A stretch of 64,000 bases of DNA, from positions 4,154,001-4,218,000 of the forward strand of contig NZ_JAPNKC010000001.1 of assembly GCF_026626705.1 (NCBI RefSeq), written 5' to 3'. A program made the position numbers and the translations under genes. Each line of letters begins with the position of its first letter. The first letter of the stretch is position 1. The DNA comes from Pyxidicoccus sp. MSG2 (lineage in GTDB: Bacteria; Myxococcota; Myxococcia; Myxococcales; Myxococcaceae). Below, piece by piece: positions 34,088-42,661 of this stretch. The notes beneath the pieces were generated by a model. That model did no database searches. It saw only the letters and a program-made list of their open reading frames with translations, and was not told the origin of the DNA.

Positions 34088-35938
34088 ATGATGCGCCGTT
34101 GGACGTTTGCTCAGCGAGTAGGGGCAGGTCTGTCCGCATGCCTGCTGGCCGGGGTGCTGCTCCTCGGGACGCTGCTGTCAGCAGTCTACGGACACCTCAT
34201 CACCCAGGAGGCCACGCCCGGCGCGCTGCCCCAGGCGCTGGTGGCGGGGCTGGTGGGACTGGCCGGAGTGGGCGCGCTGGGCTTCGTGCTCCACCGCTCC
34301 CTGGCGCCGCTCCATGCGCGGCACGAGCACAGCGAGCAGCGCCTGCAGCTCCTCATGGACGGCGTGACGGACTACGCGCTGTGCTTCCTCGACAGGGCCG
34401 GCCGCGTCACCGCGTGGAGCGCCGGCGCGGCGCGGCTGAGCGGCTGGTCGGAGGCGGACGTCATCGGCCGCGAGGCGGACCGGCTCTACCCGGAGGACGA
34501 GGTCGCCGCGGGTGTGCCCCGCGCGCACCAGGAGCGCGCCGCGCGCGAGGGGCGCCTGCTGGCCGAGGGCTGGCGCGTGCGCCGCGACGGCACGCGCTTC
34601 TGGGCGGAGACGCTGCTCACCGGGCTGCACGACGGCCGTGGCCGGCTGCGCGGCTTCGCGCAGGTGACGCGCGACATCACCGAGCGCCGCCGCATGGAGC
34701 GCGCCCAGTCCCTCTTCGCCGAGGCCGGCCGCGTCCTCCAGCCGCTGTCCGGCGCACGCGAGGTGGGCGAGGCCCTCACGCGCCTGTGCGTGCCCGAAGT
34801 GGCGGACGCCTGCATCCTCTTCGTCCCCGGTGAGGACGGCACCGTGCGGCCGCAGGCCGTGGCGTGCGCGGACATGGAGGCCGCCGGCCGCATCTGGGAG
34901 CCGCTCCTGCGCTGCCCGGATGACGGCGAGGTGGGTCCCTCGCGCGTGGTGCGCACCGGCCGCGGCGAGCTGCTGCCCGAGTTGGACGCGGCGCGCACGT
35001 CGCAGGCGCTGGCCGGCACCGCGTACGGCGAGCTGCTGCGCACGCTGGGCGTGACGTCCGCCCTCACCGTGCCGCTGGCCGTGGGCACGCGCGTGCTGGG
35101 CGCGCTGTGCCTCATGTCCACCGGCCCGCTCCGCCGCTTCGGCGAGGTGGACCGCGCCTTCATGGAGGAGCTGGCCGCGCGCGCCGCGCTCGCGCTGGAC
35201 AACGCGCGCCTGCTGGCCGAGGCGAAGGACGCGCTCGAGCTCATCGGCGTGGCCGCGCACGATTTGGGCAACCCGCTCAGCTCGCTCCAGCTCCGGCTGC
35301 GGCGGCTGCGCATGCTGGAGGGCGCCAACTCGCATGACCCGCGCATGCGCGACGGGCTGGCCGGGGCGGAGATGGAGACGCGGCGCCTGGGCCGGCTGGT
35401 GCACAACCTCCTGGACCTGTCGCGCCTGTCCGCCGGCCAGATGGTGCTGGACACCGAGGAGCTCGACCTGGCGAAGCTGGTGCGCGAGGTGGTGGAGCGC
35501 CACGGCGACCAGGCCACCGCCGCCGGCTGCTCCCTCACCCTGCGCGTGGACGAAGACGCCACCGGCCTCTGGGACAGGCAGCGACTGGACCGCGTCGTCA
35601 CCAACCTCGTCAGCAACGCCCTCAAGTTCGGCCGGGGCCAACCCGTGGAGGTGCGCGTCCACGCCGACAGCGACCATGCCCGCTTCACAGTGAAGGACGC
35701 CGGCATCGGCATCTCCACCGAGGCCCAGCAGCGCCTCTTCCGCCGCTTCCAACGCGTCCACGACGGAGGCCACCACGCCGGCACCGGCCTGGGCCTCTAC
35801 ATCGTCCGCCAACTGGTGGAGGCCCACGGTGGCTCCATCCACGTGCAGAGCCGCACCGGGGAGGGCGCGGAATTCACGGTTGAGCTGCCTCGGACGCCGT
35901 GCACCGAGGCCTGCCTGCCCACTGAAGCCCGAGCGTGA
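34088..35938 (+). CDS. Membrane PAS-GAF sensor histidine kinase
   Basis: 616 residues. Two N-terminal membrane segments (GAGLSACLLAGVLLLGTLL and LVAGLVGLAGVGALGFVL), a PAS domain (residues about 95-205, GVTDYALCFLDRAGRVTAWSAGAARLSG), a GAF domain (about 215-370), then HisKA with phospho-acceptor His391 (VAAHDLGNPLS) and an ATPase domain (N-box NLVSNALKFG, G1 DAGIGI, G2 GTGLGLYIV). The H-box is the AHDLGNP variant that is frequent in myxobacteria. ATG at 34088 with GGGAG upstream. No regulator gene is adjacent. Confidence 0.92.
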   Translation: MMRRWTFAQRVGAGLSACLLAGVLLLGTLLSAVYGHLITQEATPGALPQALVAGLVGLAGVGALGFVLHRSLAPLHARHEHSEQRLQLLMDGVTDYALCFLDRAGRVTAWSAGAARLSGWSEADVIGREADRLYPEDEVAAGVPRAHQERAAREGRLLAEGWRVRRDGTRFWAETLLTGLHDGRGRLRGFAQVTRDITERRRMERAQSLFAEAGRVLQPLSGAREVGEALTRLCVPEVADACILFVPGEDGTVRPQAVACADMEAAGRIWEPLLRCPDDGEVGPSRVVRTGRGELLPELDAARTSQALAGTAYGELLRTLGVTSALTVPLAVGTRVLGALCLMSTGPLRRFGEVDRAFMEELAARAALALDNARLLAEAKDALELIGVAAHDLGNPLSSLQLRLRRLRMLEGANSHDPRMRDGLAGAEMETRRLGRLVHNLLDLSRLSAGQMVLDTEELDLAKLVREVVERHGDQATAAGCSLTLRVDEDATGLWDRQRLDRVVTNLVSNALKFGRGQPVEVRVHADSDHARFTVKDAGIGISTEAQQRLFRRFQRVHDGGHHAGTGLGLYIVRQLVEAHGGSIHVQSRTGEGAEFTVELPRTPCTEACLPTEARA

Positions 35939-36026
35939 CTTTGGAGCCCGACTTCACGCTCGGTCGCACGCCTATCCACCCGGCAACACTAATGGTTTGG
36001 ATTACAGTGGATCTTTCGCCCCTAAG

Positions 36027-36056
36027 TTGAATCGCTCTGTTCATTGCAGATATTCT
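36027..36056 (+). promoter_or_regulatory. Sigma-70-like promoter before the haem lipoprotein
   Basis: TTGAAT (36027-36032) and TATTCT (36051-36056) with an 18-base spacer, in the only clearly AT-rich stretch nearby. A start near 36063 would give an untranslated leader of about 138 bases before the ATG at 36201. Confidence 0.6.
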
Positions 36057-36069
36057 TCGTACGGCTAAA

Positions 36070-36173
36070 AAGGCTCGAACCGGGGAAACCCGGAAACGGG
36101 AGAGACCCCGCCCTCACCGCCCTTCGGGCGACGGGCCACAGGGTCCGCTGGCCGGGGGCGCCATGAAGGCGCC
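36070..36173 (+). promoter_or_regulatory. Structured 5' leader, possible riboswitch or RNA switch
   Basis: Between the promoter and the ribosome-binding site several hairpins can be drawn: CCGGGGAAACCCGG with a GAAA loop (36079-36092), GGGAGAGACCC, CGCCCTTCGGGCG, GGCCA...TGGCC around ACAGGGTCCGC, and GGCGCCATGAAGGCGCC (36157-36173) just before the GAGGAG site. Purine-rich joining segments (AAACGGGAGAGA) flank the GAAA-capped stem. This is reminiscent of GEMM (cyclic dinucleotide) riboswitches, which control c-type cytochromes in Geobacter, but the GEMM core GACGCAAAGCC is not present. It may be a new class or simply a stable leader. Confidence 0.4.
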
Positions 36174-36200
36174 TTCAATCAACGTACGAGGAGATTCACC

Positions 36201-38036
36201 ATGGGTGGTCTTGGAGCCCCCCGGGCGAGCCGCGAGCCGTGTGCTTCGCGCATGCCCTCCGTCCTGGCGACCTGCCGCGCAACCCTCCTCGCATCCCTCG
36301 CGAGCCTGATGCTCGCCTGCGGCGGTCCGGACGTTTCAGGCGATCTCGGAAGCGACGTCGGGTTGGAGGCGCAGGGGCAGGCGGTGACGGAGTCGGACGC
36401 GGAGCGGTCCGGCGCCATCAAGCCGGTGGCGCTCGCCCTGGAAGTGAACAACGGCGAGGGCAAGCTGGTGCGCGTGCGCGCGGGCGGCACCTTCTACATC
36501 AACCAGATCGACATCCGCGCCGTGGTGCAGGCCACCACGGACGAGGGCCTCAAGTCCCTGCGCACCGACAGCGACTTCGCGGGCCTGGGTTGGACGGGCG
36601 TGCGCGTGGCGGACCAGGAGTCCACGGGCCTGGGCGCGCCCTTCACCCGCCGCCGTTTCTACCGGGGCGCCGCCTGGATGGACGTGCCCAGCTTCTTCAC
36701 GGTGGAGCCGGTGGACCAGCACGGCCGCCTCACCGGCGCGCCGGTGCTCGTGAATGCGGGCAGCGAGTACACGCGCCGCACGGAGAGCGACGACTTCTTC
36801 GTCCGCCGCTTCCGCGCCATCCAGACGGCCACGGGCTGCGCCACCAGGACGGACTGCTCGGGCTCCACGTCGTTCGAAGAGGAGGCGCTCGTCGAGCTGC
36901 GCAACGCGTATGACCACGCCAGGGCGCACACGCTCACCTTCCAGCCGAACACCCGCGCCCTGCGCCTGCGCTGGAGCCTGCGCCCGTTCGCGCCCTACGA
37001 ACTCCCCGTCGAGCAGGTGAAGAACCCCGAGTACTCCTACGGTTTCAAGGTGGAGCTCGCGGCCCTCACCCCGCCGCGGCCGAACGGAACCTATGCGCCG
37101 GGCAGTGACATCACCTTCCAGCTCACCCTGCGGGACGGGGCGGGCAAGCGCCTGCACCCCAAGGGCGTGCTGCCGCCCTACAACGAGGTGGCACCGGACG
37201 GCACCGAGTCCGGCCTCCAGTACTACCGGGCCTTCTTCGACGCGACGACGACGTACTACCGCCGCAAGCACCGCGAGCGCATGTTGATGGCGCAGGTCAT
37301 CGGTCCCGCGCAGAACATCCAGCCCATCCGCTCCATCGTCGGGCTCGGCGCGTTCCTCGACCCGGACATCGACGCGCAGGTGGTGGGCCTCCCGCAGCGC
37401 GACGGCGTCTACTCCCAGTTCACGACGTTCCCCTTCGCCAACGTCCTGTTCGGCGGCGCCTTCATCGACCCGAACCTCTGGAATCAAATCAACACGGACA
37501 CCTGGACGTTCACCATCCCCTCGAACGCCGCCCCCGGCACCTACCTGGTGACGGCCAAGGGCCGCCGCGTGTACCTGGGGGAGGACCTGCCCGGCTCCAC
37601 GACGATGGAAATCCAGGTGGGCACGAAGCAGCGCACCCAGGCCACCCTCCCCACCGGCCCGTGCAACACCTGCCACAGCCAGGGTGGCGAGCTGAGCCAG
37701 GTGCTGCACGCCAATGACAACCGCGCCGCCTGCTCCGGCTGCCACGCCCCCCTGGAGTTCGAGCTGGAGGGCCCCATCTTCGTGCGGACCCACTTCATCC
37801 ACTCGCGCTCCAACCGCTTCGACGCCCCCCTGGAGAAGTGCTCCTCGTGCCACCTGACGAAGGCGAGCATCCAGCGCACCAGCAAGGCCGCCTGCCTGTC
37901 CTGCCACAAGTCCTACCCGGAAACCCACGTGGCGCAGTTCGGACCCATCGAGAGCATGTATGTAGGTGGCGGGCAGGAGTCGTTCCAGCAGTGCACCGGG
38001 GCCTGTCATACTCAGCACCCGGGCAGCGGCCTCTAG
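36201..38036 (+). CDS. Multihaem c-type cytochrome lipoprotein
   Basis: 611 residues. Signal peptide with LMLACGG lipobox-like end, then a large domain (residues 60-480) of beta-rich character without recognised family. The C-terminal 130 residues carry four CxxCH haem motifs at residues 488 (CNTCH), 511 (CSGCH), 547 (CSSCH) and 565 (CLSCH), plus a fifth, atypical CxxxCH at 598 (CTGACH). Isolated His residues (VRTHFIHSRSN) could be distal ligands. It should be an envelope electron carrier. GAGGAG precedes the ATG. A promoter and structured leader lie upstream; the FIST-kinase genes follow on the same strand after 30 bases, so a haem sensor or redox input for that kinase is plausible. Confidence 0.88.
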   Translation: MGGLGAPRASREPCASRMPSVLATCRATLLASLASLMLACGGPDVSGDLGSDVGLEAQGQAVTESDAERSGAIKPVALALEVNNGEGKLVRVRAGGTFYINQIDIRAVVQATTDEGLKSLRTDSDFAGLGWTGVRVADQESTGLGAPFTRRRFYRGAAWMDVPSFFTVEPVDQHGRLTGAPVLVNAGSEYTRRTESDDFFVRRFRAIQTATGCATRTDCSGSTSFEEEALVELRNAYDHARAHTLTFQPNTRALRLRWSLRPFAPYELPVEQVKNPEYSYGFKVELAALTPPRPNGTYAPGSDITFQLTLRDGAGKRLHPKGVLPPYNEVAPDGTESGLQYYRAFFDATTTYYRRKHRERMLMAQVIGPAQNIQPIRSIVGLGAFLDPDIDAQVVGLPQRDGVYSQFTTFPFANVLFGGAFIDPNLWNQINTDTWTFTIPSNAAPGTYLVTAKGRRVYLGEDLPGSTTMEIQVGTKQRTQATLPTGPCNTCHSQGGELSQVLHANDNRAACSGCHAPLEFELEGPIFVRTHFIHSRSNRFDAPLEKCSSCHLTKASIQRTSKAACLSCHKSYPETHVAQFGPIESMYVGGGQESFQQCTGACHTQHPGSGL

Positions 38037-38066
38037 CCGCCACCCGTAACAACCCGGAGGTCCCCC

Positions 38067-39230
38067 ATGGCTCAAGTCAAGATGCACACGGCCCGCACCA
38101 CGTTGAAAGAGCCGGGTGCCGCCGCGGAGGACCTCCTCAGCCAGCTGGGGGGCACGCACCCCCGGCTGGTGACGATGTTCGCCTCGCGCGAGCGCGACCA
38201 GCAGGCCCTCAACCGCGCGGTGAGAGAGCGGCTGCCGAAGGGCACGCGCCTCGTCGGCGCCACCACCGCGGGCGAGCTGGACAACACCGGCATCCACGAG
38301 GGCAGCGTGGTGTTGTCCGCGCTGTCCGGTGACTTCGAGGTGGGCCTGGGCCTGGGCAGCGGCCTGTCCGTGGACGCCATCGGCGCGGGCGCGGCCGCCA
38401 TCAAACGCGCCTGTGACGACCTGGGCGTGCGCCAGCAGGACCTGGACCCGCGCAGGTACGTCGGCCTCGTCATCGACGATGGCTTCCGCTACAAGAAGGA
38501 AGAGCTGCTGCTGGGCATCCTGGAGAAGAGCCAGACGCTGGTGCTCGTCGGCGGCGGCGCCAGCGACGACAACCGCGACCCGGCGAAGCAGTCCGCCCTC
38601 ATCCACGTGGATGGCGAGGTGGCCGGCGACGCGGTGCTGGTGGCCCTCTTCAAGACGAATGCTCCCTGGGCCGCGCTGCGCTCGCACTGGTACGTGCCCA
38701 CCGGCGAGAAGCTCACGATTACCAAGGTGGACGAGAGCCACACCCGCGCGCTCGAAATCGACGGCCAGCCGGCCGCGAAGCGCTACGCGGAGCTGCTCGG
38801 CGTGGAGGACATCCGCCAGCTCGAGTTCGGCACCCCGCAGGGCTTCGCGGTGCGCCCCACCGCCCTGCGCGTGGGCCGCGAGTACTTCATCCGCAGCGCC
38901 TGGAAGCCCCTGGACGACGGCTCCATCCTCTTCGCCAACCTCCTGGAGGAGGGCACCGAGCTGGAGCTGATGAAGATGGGCGACATGGCCGGCATGACGC
39001 GCGCCTTCTTCACCGAGGAGCTGCCCCGCCGGGTACAGAACCCCCAGGCCGCTCTCCTGTTCCACTGTGGTGGGCGCATGTGGTACGCGAGCGCCACCAA
39101 CAGCGTGTCTCAGCTCGCCGAGACTCTCCGAGCCGCACCCACCGCCGCTGGGATGAACGTGCACTTCGAGATCTACTCGGGCTTCCACATCAACACCACG
39201 CTGACCACGCTGGTGTTTGGGGCGAACTAG
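38067..39230 (+). CDS. FIST-domain sensory protein
   Basis: 387 residues. N-terminal FIST domain (LVTMFASRERDQQALNRAVRERLP, TRLVGATTAGEL, DDGFRYKKEELLLGIL) and C-terminal FIST_C (ALLFHCGGRMWYASATNSV). FIST proteins bind small ligands, proposed to be amino acids, and are linked with signalling genes. Four bases separate its stop from the hybrid kinase ATG, so it should be that kinase's input partner. It has no transmembrane segment. The ATG at 38067 follows GGAGGTCCCCC. Confidence 0.9.
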   Translation: MAQVKMHTARTTLKEPGAAAEDLLSQLGGTHPRLVTMFASRERDQQALNRAVRERLPKGTRLVGATTAGELDNTGIHEGSVVLSALSGDFEVGLGLGSGLSVDAIGAGAAAIKRACDDLGVRQQDLDPRRYVGLVIDDGFRYKKEELLLGILEKSQTLVLVGGGASDDNRDPAKQSALIHVDGEVAGDAVLVALFKTNAPWAALRSHWYVPTGEKLTITKVDESHTRALEIDGQPAAKRYAELLGVEDIRQLEFGTPQGFAVRPTALRVGREYFIRSAWKPLDDGSILFANLLEEGTELELMKMGDMAGMTRAFFTEELPRRVQNPQAALLFHCGGRMWYASATNSVSQLAETLRAAPTAAGMNVHFEIYSGFHINTTLTTLVFGAN

Positions 39231-39234
39231 AGCC

Positions 39235-42171
39235 ATGCAGAACTCCGACACTTCGGACAACGCCTCCGTCCTGCTGGTGGCGAGCGAGCGCGAGTGCCAG
39301 CAGGTGGAGGCGGCGCTCGCCAGTGCGGGCGTGTCCGTGAAGACCGAGCGAGCGACCACCGCGGCCGGGGTGGAGGCTGCGCTGTCGAAGACCTGGTCGC
39401 TCGCCCTCTGTGGCTCCGAGCTGCCGGGCCTGGGCTTCGCCGAGGTGCAGGCGCTCTGGCGCAAGTACGGCAAGGAGCTGCCCTTCGTGGTGCTCTCGCG
39501 CGACTGGAGCGAGGACACGCTGGAGGCGAGCGTGCGCGCCGGCGCGCTCGACTACGTCACCGAGGACCGCTTCAGCCGGCTGGCCCCGGTGGTGCGCCGC
39601 GAGCTGCGGATGACGGCGGACCGCCTCCGTCACAGCAAGACGGCGGAGGACCTGCAGCGCACCAACTACCTGATGGAAAACATCATCGACTCGCTCCCCT
39701 TCGTCCTCTTCGTGAAGGACGCGGAGACGCGCCGGTTGGTGGTGGCCAATAAAACCTTCGCGGACATCTTCCGCGTCACCAAGCAGTGGCTGCTCGGGAA
39801 GCTGGACCACGACTACTTCCCGAAGGAGCAGGCGGACTCCTTCGTCGCCATCGACACCGAAATCCTCACCACCAAGCAGATGAAGTCCTTCGAGGAGGTG
39901 GCCCGGGCCGACGGCGTGGACCGCATCTTCGGCACGCGCAAGATTCCGCTGATGGACGAGCACGGCGAGGCCCGCTTCGTGCTCGGCGTCACCGAGGACA
40001 TCTCCGAGCGCAAGCAGCGCGAGGAGATGCTGCGCGCGTCGCAGGCGGAGCTGCTGGCCGCCAACAAGCAGCTCGCCGCCAGCCTGGAGGAAATCAAGCG
40101 CACGCGCGCCGTGTCCGCGCGCTCGCTGGCGTCCTACCAGCAGCGCGCGCTGCAGATGGAAATCATCCGCCAGCAGAACGAGGACCTGGACCGGCTGGCC
40201 CAGGAGCTGGCCATCGCCAAGCGCAACGAGGAGGAGCGCGCCCGCGAGGCCGAGGCCGCCGCCCGCCTCAAGAGCGAGTTCCTGGCCAACTTCAGCCACG
40301 AAATCCGCACGCCCCTCAACGGCATCATCGGCTACTGCGACCTCCTGATGCGCGAGGAGGGCAGCCGCCTCACCGCCCACGGCCGCAGGGACCTCAACGT
40401 CGTCAAGACGAACGCCAAGACGCTGCTGGCGCTCATCAACGACATCCTGGACCTGTCCAAGATTGAAGCCGGCCGCGTGGAAGTCGTGACCGAGCAGGTG
40501 GACGTGCAGGAGCTGGCCGACGAGTGCATGGCCACGGTGAAGGAGTACCTCAAGGGCAAGGACGTCACCCTCTCCACGAACATCGACCCCGAGGCGCGCC
40601 TGCTCCGCTCGGACGCGCTGAAGCTGCGGCAGATCATGCTCAACCTCCTGAGCAACGCCGCCAAGTTCACCGACTCGGGTGAGGTGGCCCTCAACCTGGT
40701 GCCCGCCGGCGACGAGGTGGTGATGACGGTGGAGGACACCGGCGTCGGCATCCCCGCCGACCAGCTCCCCTTCATCTTCGAGAAGTTCCGCCAGGTGGAC
40801 GGCTCCACCACGCGCAAGGTGGGCGGCACCGGCCTGGGCCTGGCGATTGTGCGGGAGCTGTCGCGCGTGCTGGGCGGCACCGTGTCCGTGACGTCCACCC
40901 TGGGCCGCGGCTCCACCTTCACCGTGCGCCTGCCCAACCAGTTGGAGGCGCCGGCCGGCATCGCCTCGGCGACCCACCCGTCCGAGCGCGCGGTGCCCGT
41001 GTACGAGGTGGCCCAGCACCTGGGCGCCATGGCCCAGCCGGGCAGCACCGTGCTGGTGGTGGACGACGACCCGCTGATGCAGCAACTGGTGGCGGGGCAG
41101 TTGGAGCCTGCGGGCTTCAAGGTGGTGGGCGCCGAGGACGGCATCGCCGCCCTCAAGCGTGCCCGCGAGCTCAAGCCGCAGGCCATCCTCCTGGACATCC
41201 ACCTGCCCAAGCTGGACGGCTGGTCCGTGCTCAGCCAGCTCAAGGGCGAGCCCTCGCTGTCCGGCATCCCCGTCATCCTCATCTCCGTGGAGGAGCAGCG
41301 GGCGCGCGGCTTCTCGCTGGGCGCGTGCGAGTACCTCGTCAAGCCGGTGGAGCCCGAGCGGCTGGTGGAGGTGGTGCAGCGCAGCCTTGGCCAGACGGCG
41401 GGCTCCTCCGCCCACGCGGGCGAGGTGCTGGTGGTGGACGACGACTCCGCCACCCGCGAGCTGGTCAGCCGCAACCTGCGCCGCGCCGGCTTCTCCACCG
41501 CCGAGGCCCGCAGCGGCGAGGACGCCCTGCTCAAGGCGCGCGTCTCGCCGCCAGCCCTCGTCGTGCTCGACTTGATGATGCCCAACCTGGACGGCTTCGA
41601 GGTGCTGCGCCGGCTGCGCGCGGAGAAGCTCCAGGTGCCCGTCGTCGTCCTCACCGGCAAGACGCTGTCCTCCGAGGAGGAAGCGCTGCTGCGCGACGGC
41701 TTCGCCGGCTTCGTGAAGAAGGGCGGCCACGCGCTGGAGGACGTCATCGCCCAGGCCAAGGGCCTCCTGCTGTCCCAGCGCGCCGCCACCGCCGGCAAGC
41801 TGCCGCGCATCCTCTACGTGGAGGACAGCGCGCAGAACCGGGACATCGTCCGGCGCTACCTCGGCGGCTTGTTCGAGGTCATCGAGGCCGAGGACGGCGA
41901 GCACGGCCTGGAGCGGGCCACCCGCGACAGCCCGGACCTCATCCTGATGGACCTCTCCCTGCCGCGACTGGACGGCTGGGAAGTCACGCGCCGCCTGCGC
42001 GCGCTACCGTCCGCGGCCAACGTCCCCGTCATCGCCGTCACGGCGCACGCGGGACGCGAGTACCAGGACAAGGCACACGCGGCCGGCTGCACCGCGTACC
42101 TCACGAAACCCCTCGATCGTGACCAGTTGCTCGAGATGATTCGCAAGCATCTAGGGAGAAACAATGGCTGA
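39235..42171 (+). CDS. Hybrid histidine kinase: pseudo-receiver, PAS, HisKA-HATPase, three receivers
   Basis: 978 residues, soluble. Residues 5-130 resemble a receiver but the acceptor Asp is missing (LALCGSELPGLGF). A PAS domain (about 150-280, LPFVLFVKDAETRRLVVANKTFADIF) and a coiled coil follow; HisKA has His355 (NFSHEIRTPLNG) and the ATPase is complete (NLLSNAAKFT, GTGLGLAIV). Three receivers follow with Asp654 (LLDIHLPKLDG), Asp779 (VLDLMMPNLDG) and Asp906 (LMDLSLPRLDG). The last is followed eight bases into the next gene (42164), another receiver. So a long phosphorelay chain with the FIST protein upstream as probable input. Confidence 0.93.
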   Translation: MQNSDTSDNASVLLVASERECQQVEAALASAGVSVKTERATTAAGVEAALSKTWSLALCGSELPGLGFAEVQALWRKYGKELPFVVLSRDWSEDTLEASVRAGALDYVTEDRFSRLAPVVRRELRMTADRLRHSKTAEDLQRTNYLMENIIDSLPFVLFVKDAETRRLVVANKTFADIFRVTKQWLLGKLDHDYFPKEQADSFVAIDTEILTTKQMKSFEEVARADGVDRIFGTRKIPLMDEHGEARFVLGVTEDISERKQREEMLRASQAELLAANKQLAASLEEIKRTRAVSARSLASYQQRALQMEIIRQQNEDLDRLAQELAIAKRNEEERAREAEAAARLKSEFLANFSHEIRTPLNGIIGYCDLLMREEGSRLTAHGRRDLNVVKTNAKTLLALINDILDLSKIEAGRVEVVTEQVDVQELADECMATVKEYLKGKDVTLSTNIDPEARLLRSDALKLRQIMLNLLSNAAKFTDSGEVALNLVPAGDEVVMTVEDTGVGIPADQLPFIFEKFRQVDGSTTRKVGGTGLGLAIVRELSRVLGGTVSVTSTLGRGSTFTVRLPNQLEAPAGIASATHPSERAVPVYEVAQHLGAMAQPGSTVLVVDDDPLMQQLVAGQLEPAGFKVVGAEDGIAALKRARELKPQAILLDIHLPKLDGWSVLSQLKGEPSLSGIPVILISVEEQRARGFSLGACEYLVKPVEPERLVEVVQRSLGQTAGSSAHAGEVLVVDDDSATRELVSRNLRRAGFSTAEARSGEDALLKARVSPPALVVLDLMMPNLDGFEVLRRLRAEKLQVPVVVLTGKTLSSEEEALLRDGFAGFVKKGGHALEDVIAQAKGLLLSQRAATAGKLPRILYVEDSAQNRDIVRRYLGGLFEVIEAEDGEHGLERATRDSPDLILMDLSLPRLDGWEVTRRLRALPSAANVPVIAVTAHAGREYQDKAHAAGCTAYLTKPLDRDQLLEMIRKHLGRNNG

Positions 42172-42574
42172 AGAAAAAGCACGCGTCCTGGTGGTGGACG
42201 ATGACCCGGACCTGCTCGACCTCGTACAGCGCTCGCTGAGCTCCTACGGGTTCGAGGTGCTGACGCACACCTCGGCGCTGGGCGTCTCCAACCTCGTGCG
42301 CTCCGTGGAGCCGGACTTCGTCCTCATCGACGTGAACTTCCCCGCGCTCAAGGGCGACAAGGTCGTCAACCTGGCCCGCCAGTACGCGTCCGCGAAGACG
42401 AAGTTCATCCTCTACTCGGCCTCGGACGAGTCCAAGCTCCGCTCGCTCGCGCTCGCCTCGGGTGCCGACGGCTACATCTCCAAGAGCGTCCAGGGCGAGG
42501 AGCTTGCCCAGCGCCTCCGCGCCTTCCGCCTCAAGCCCCGGCCCCCCACCCCCAACCCGGCCCCGGTCACCTGA
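42164..42574 (+). CDS. Stand-alone receiver protein, downstream partner of the hybrid kinase
   Basis: 136 residues, one receiver domain: VVDDDPD, Asp56 (LIDVNFPAL), the Ser of YSASDESK and Lys in ISKSVQGEE. It overlaps the hybrid kinase gene by eight bases, so it is co-translated. A close paralog, sharing stretches such as KFILYSASDESKLR and KSVQGEELAQRL, is encoded at 47617-48027. The Ser-Ala-Ser-Asp in place of the typical Thr/Ala suggests a subfamily of its own. A Pro-rich tail ends the protein. Confidence 0.9.
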   Translation: MAEEKARVLVVDDDPDLLDLVQRSLSSYGFEVLTHTSALGVSNLVRSVEPDFVLIDVNFPALKGDKVVNLARQYASAKTKFILYSASDESKLRSLALASGADGYISKSVQGEELAQRLRAFRLKPRPPTPNPAPVT

Positions 42575-42661
42575 GACTTCAGTTCAGCCGTAGACATTCC
42601 GAGTCCCCTACCGGCTCGGAGGTATAAGCAGCACCTTCCGAAGTCCCCCTCCGGAGGGCCC

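Noticed and set aside
36073..36092. GGTTCGAG on the minus strand, like a tRNA T-loop
   Set aside because: The flanking bases cannot form the T-stem and no acceptor or anticodon stem is found; the region fits better as an mRNA leader on the plus strand.
36336..39518. 1060-codon open frame on the minus strand
   Set aside because: It lies antisense to the haem lipoprotein and FIST genes, has biased Ala/Gly/Arg/His composition and no domain; it is a shadow caused by high GC.
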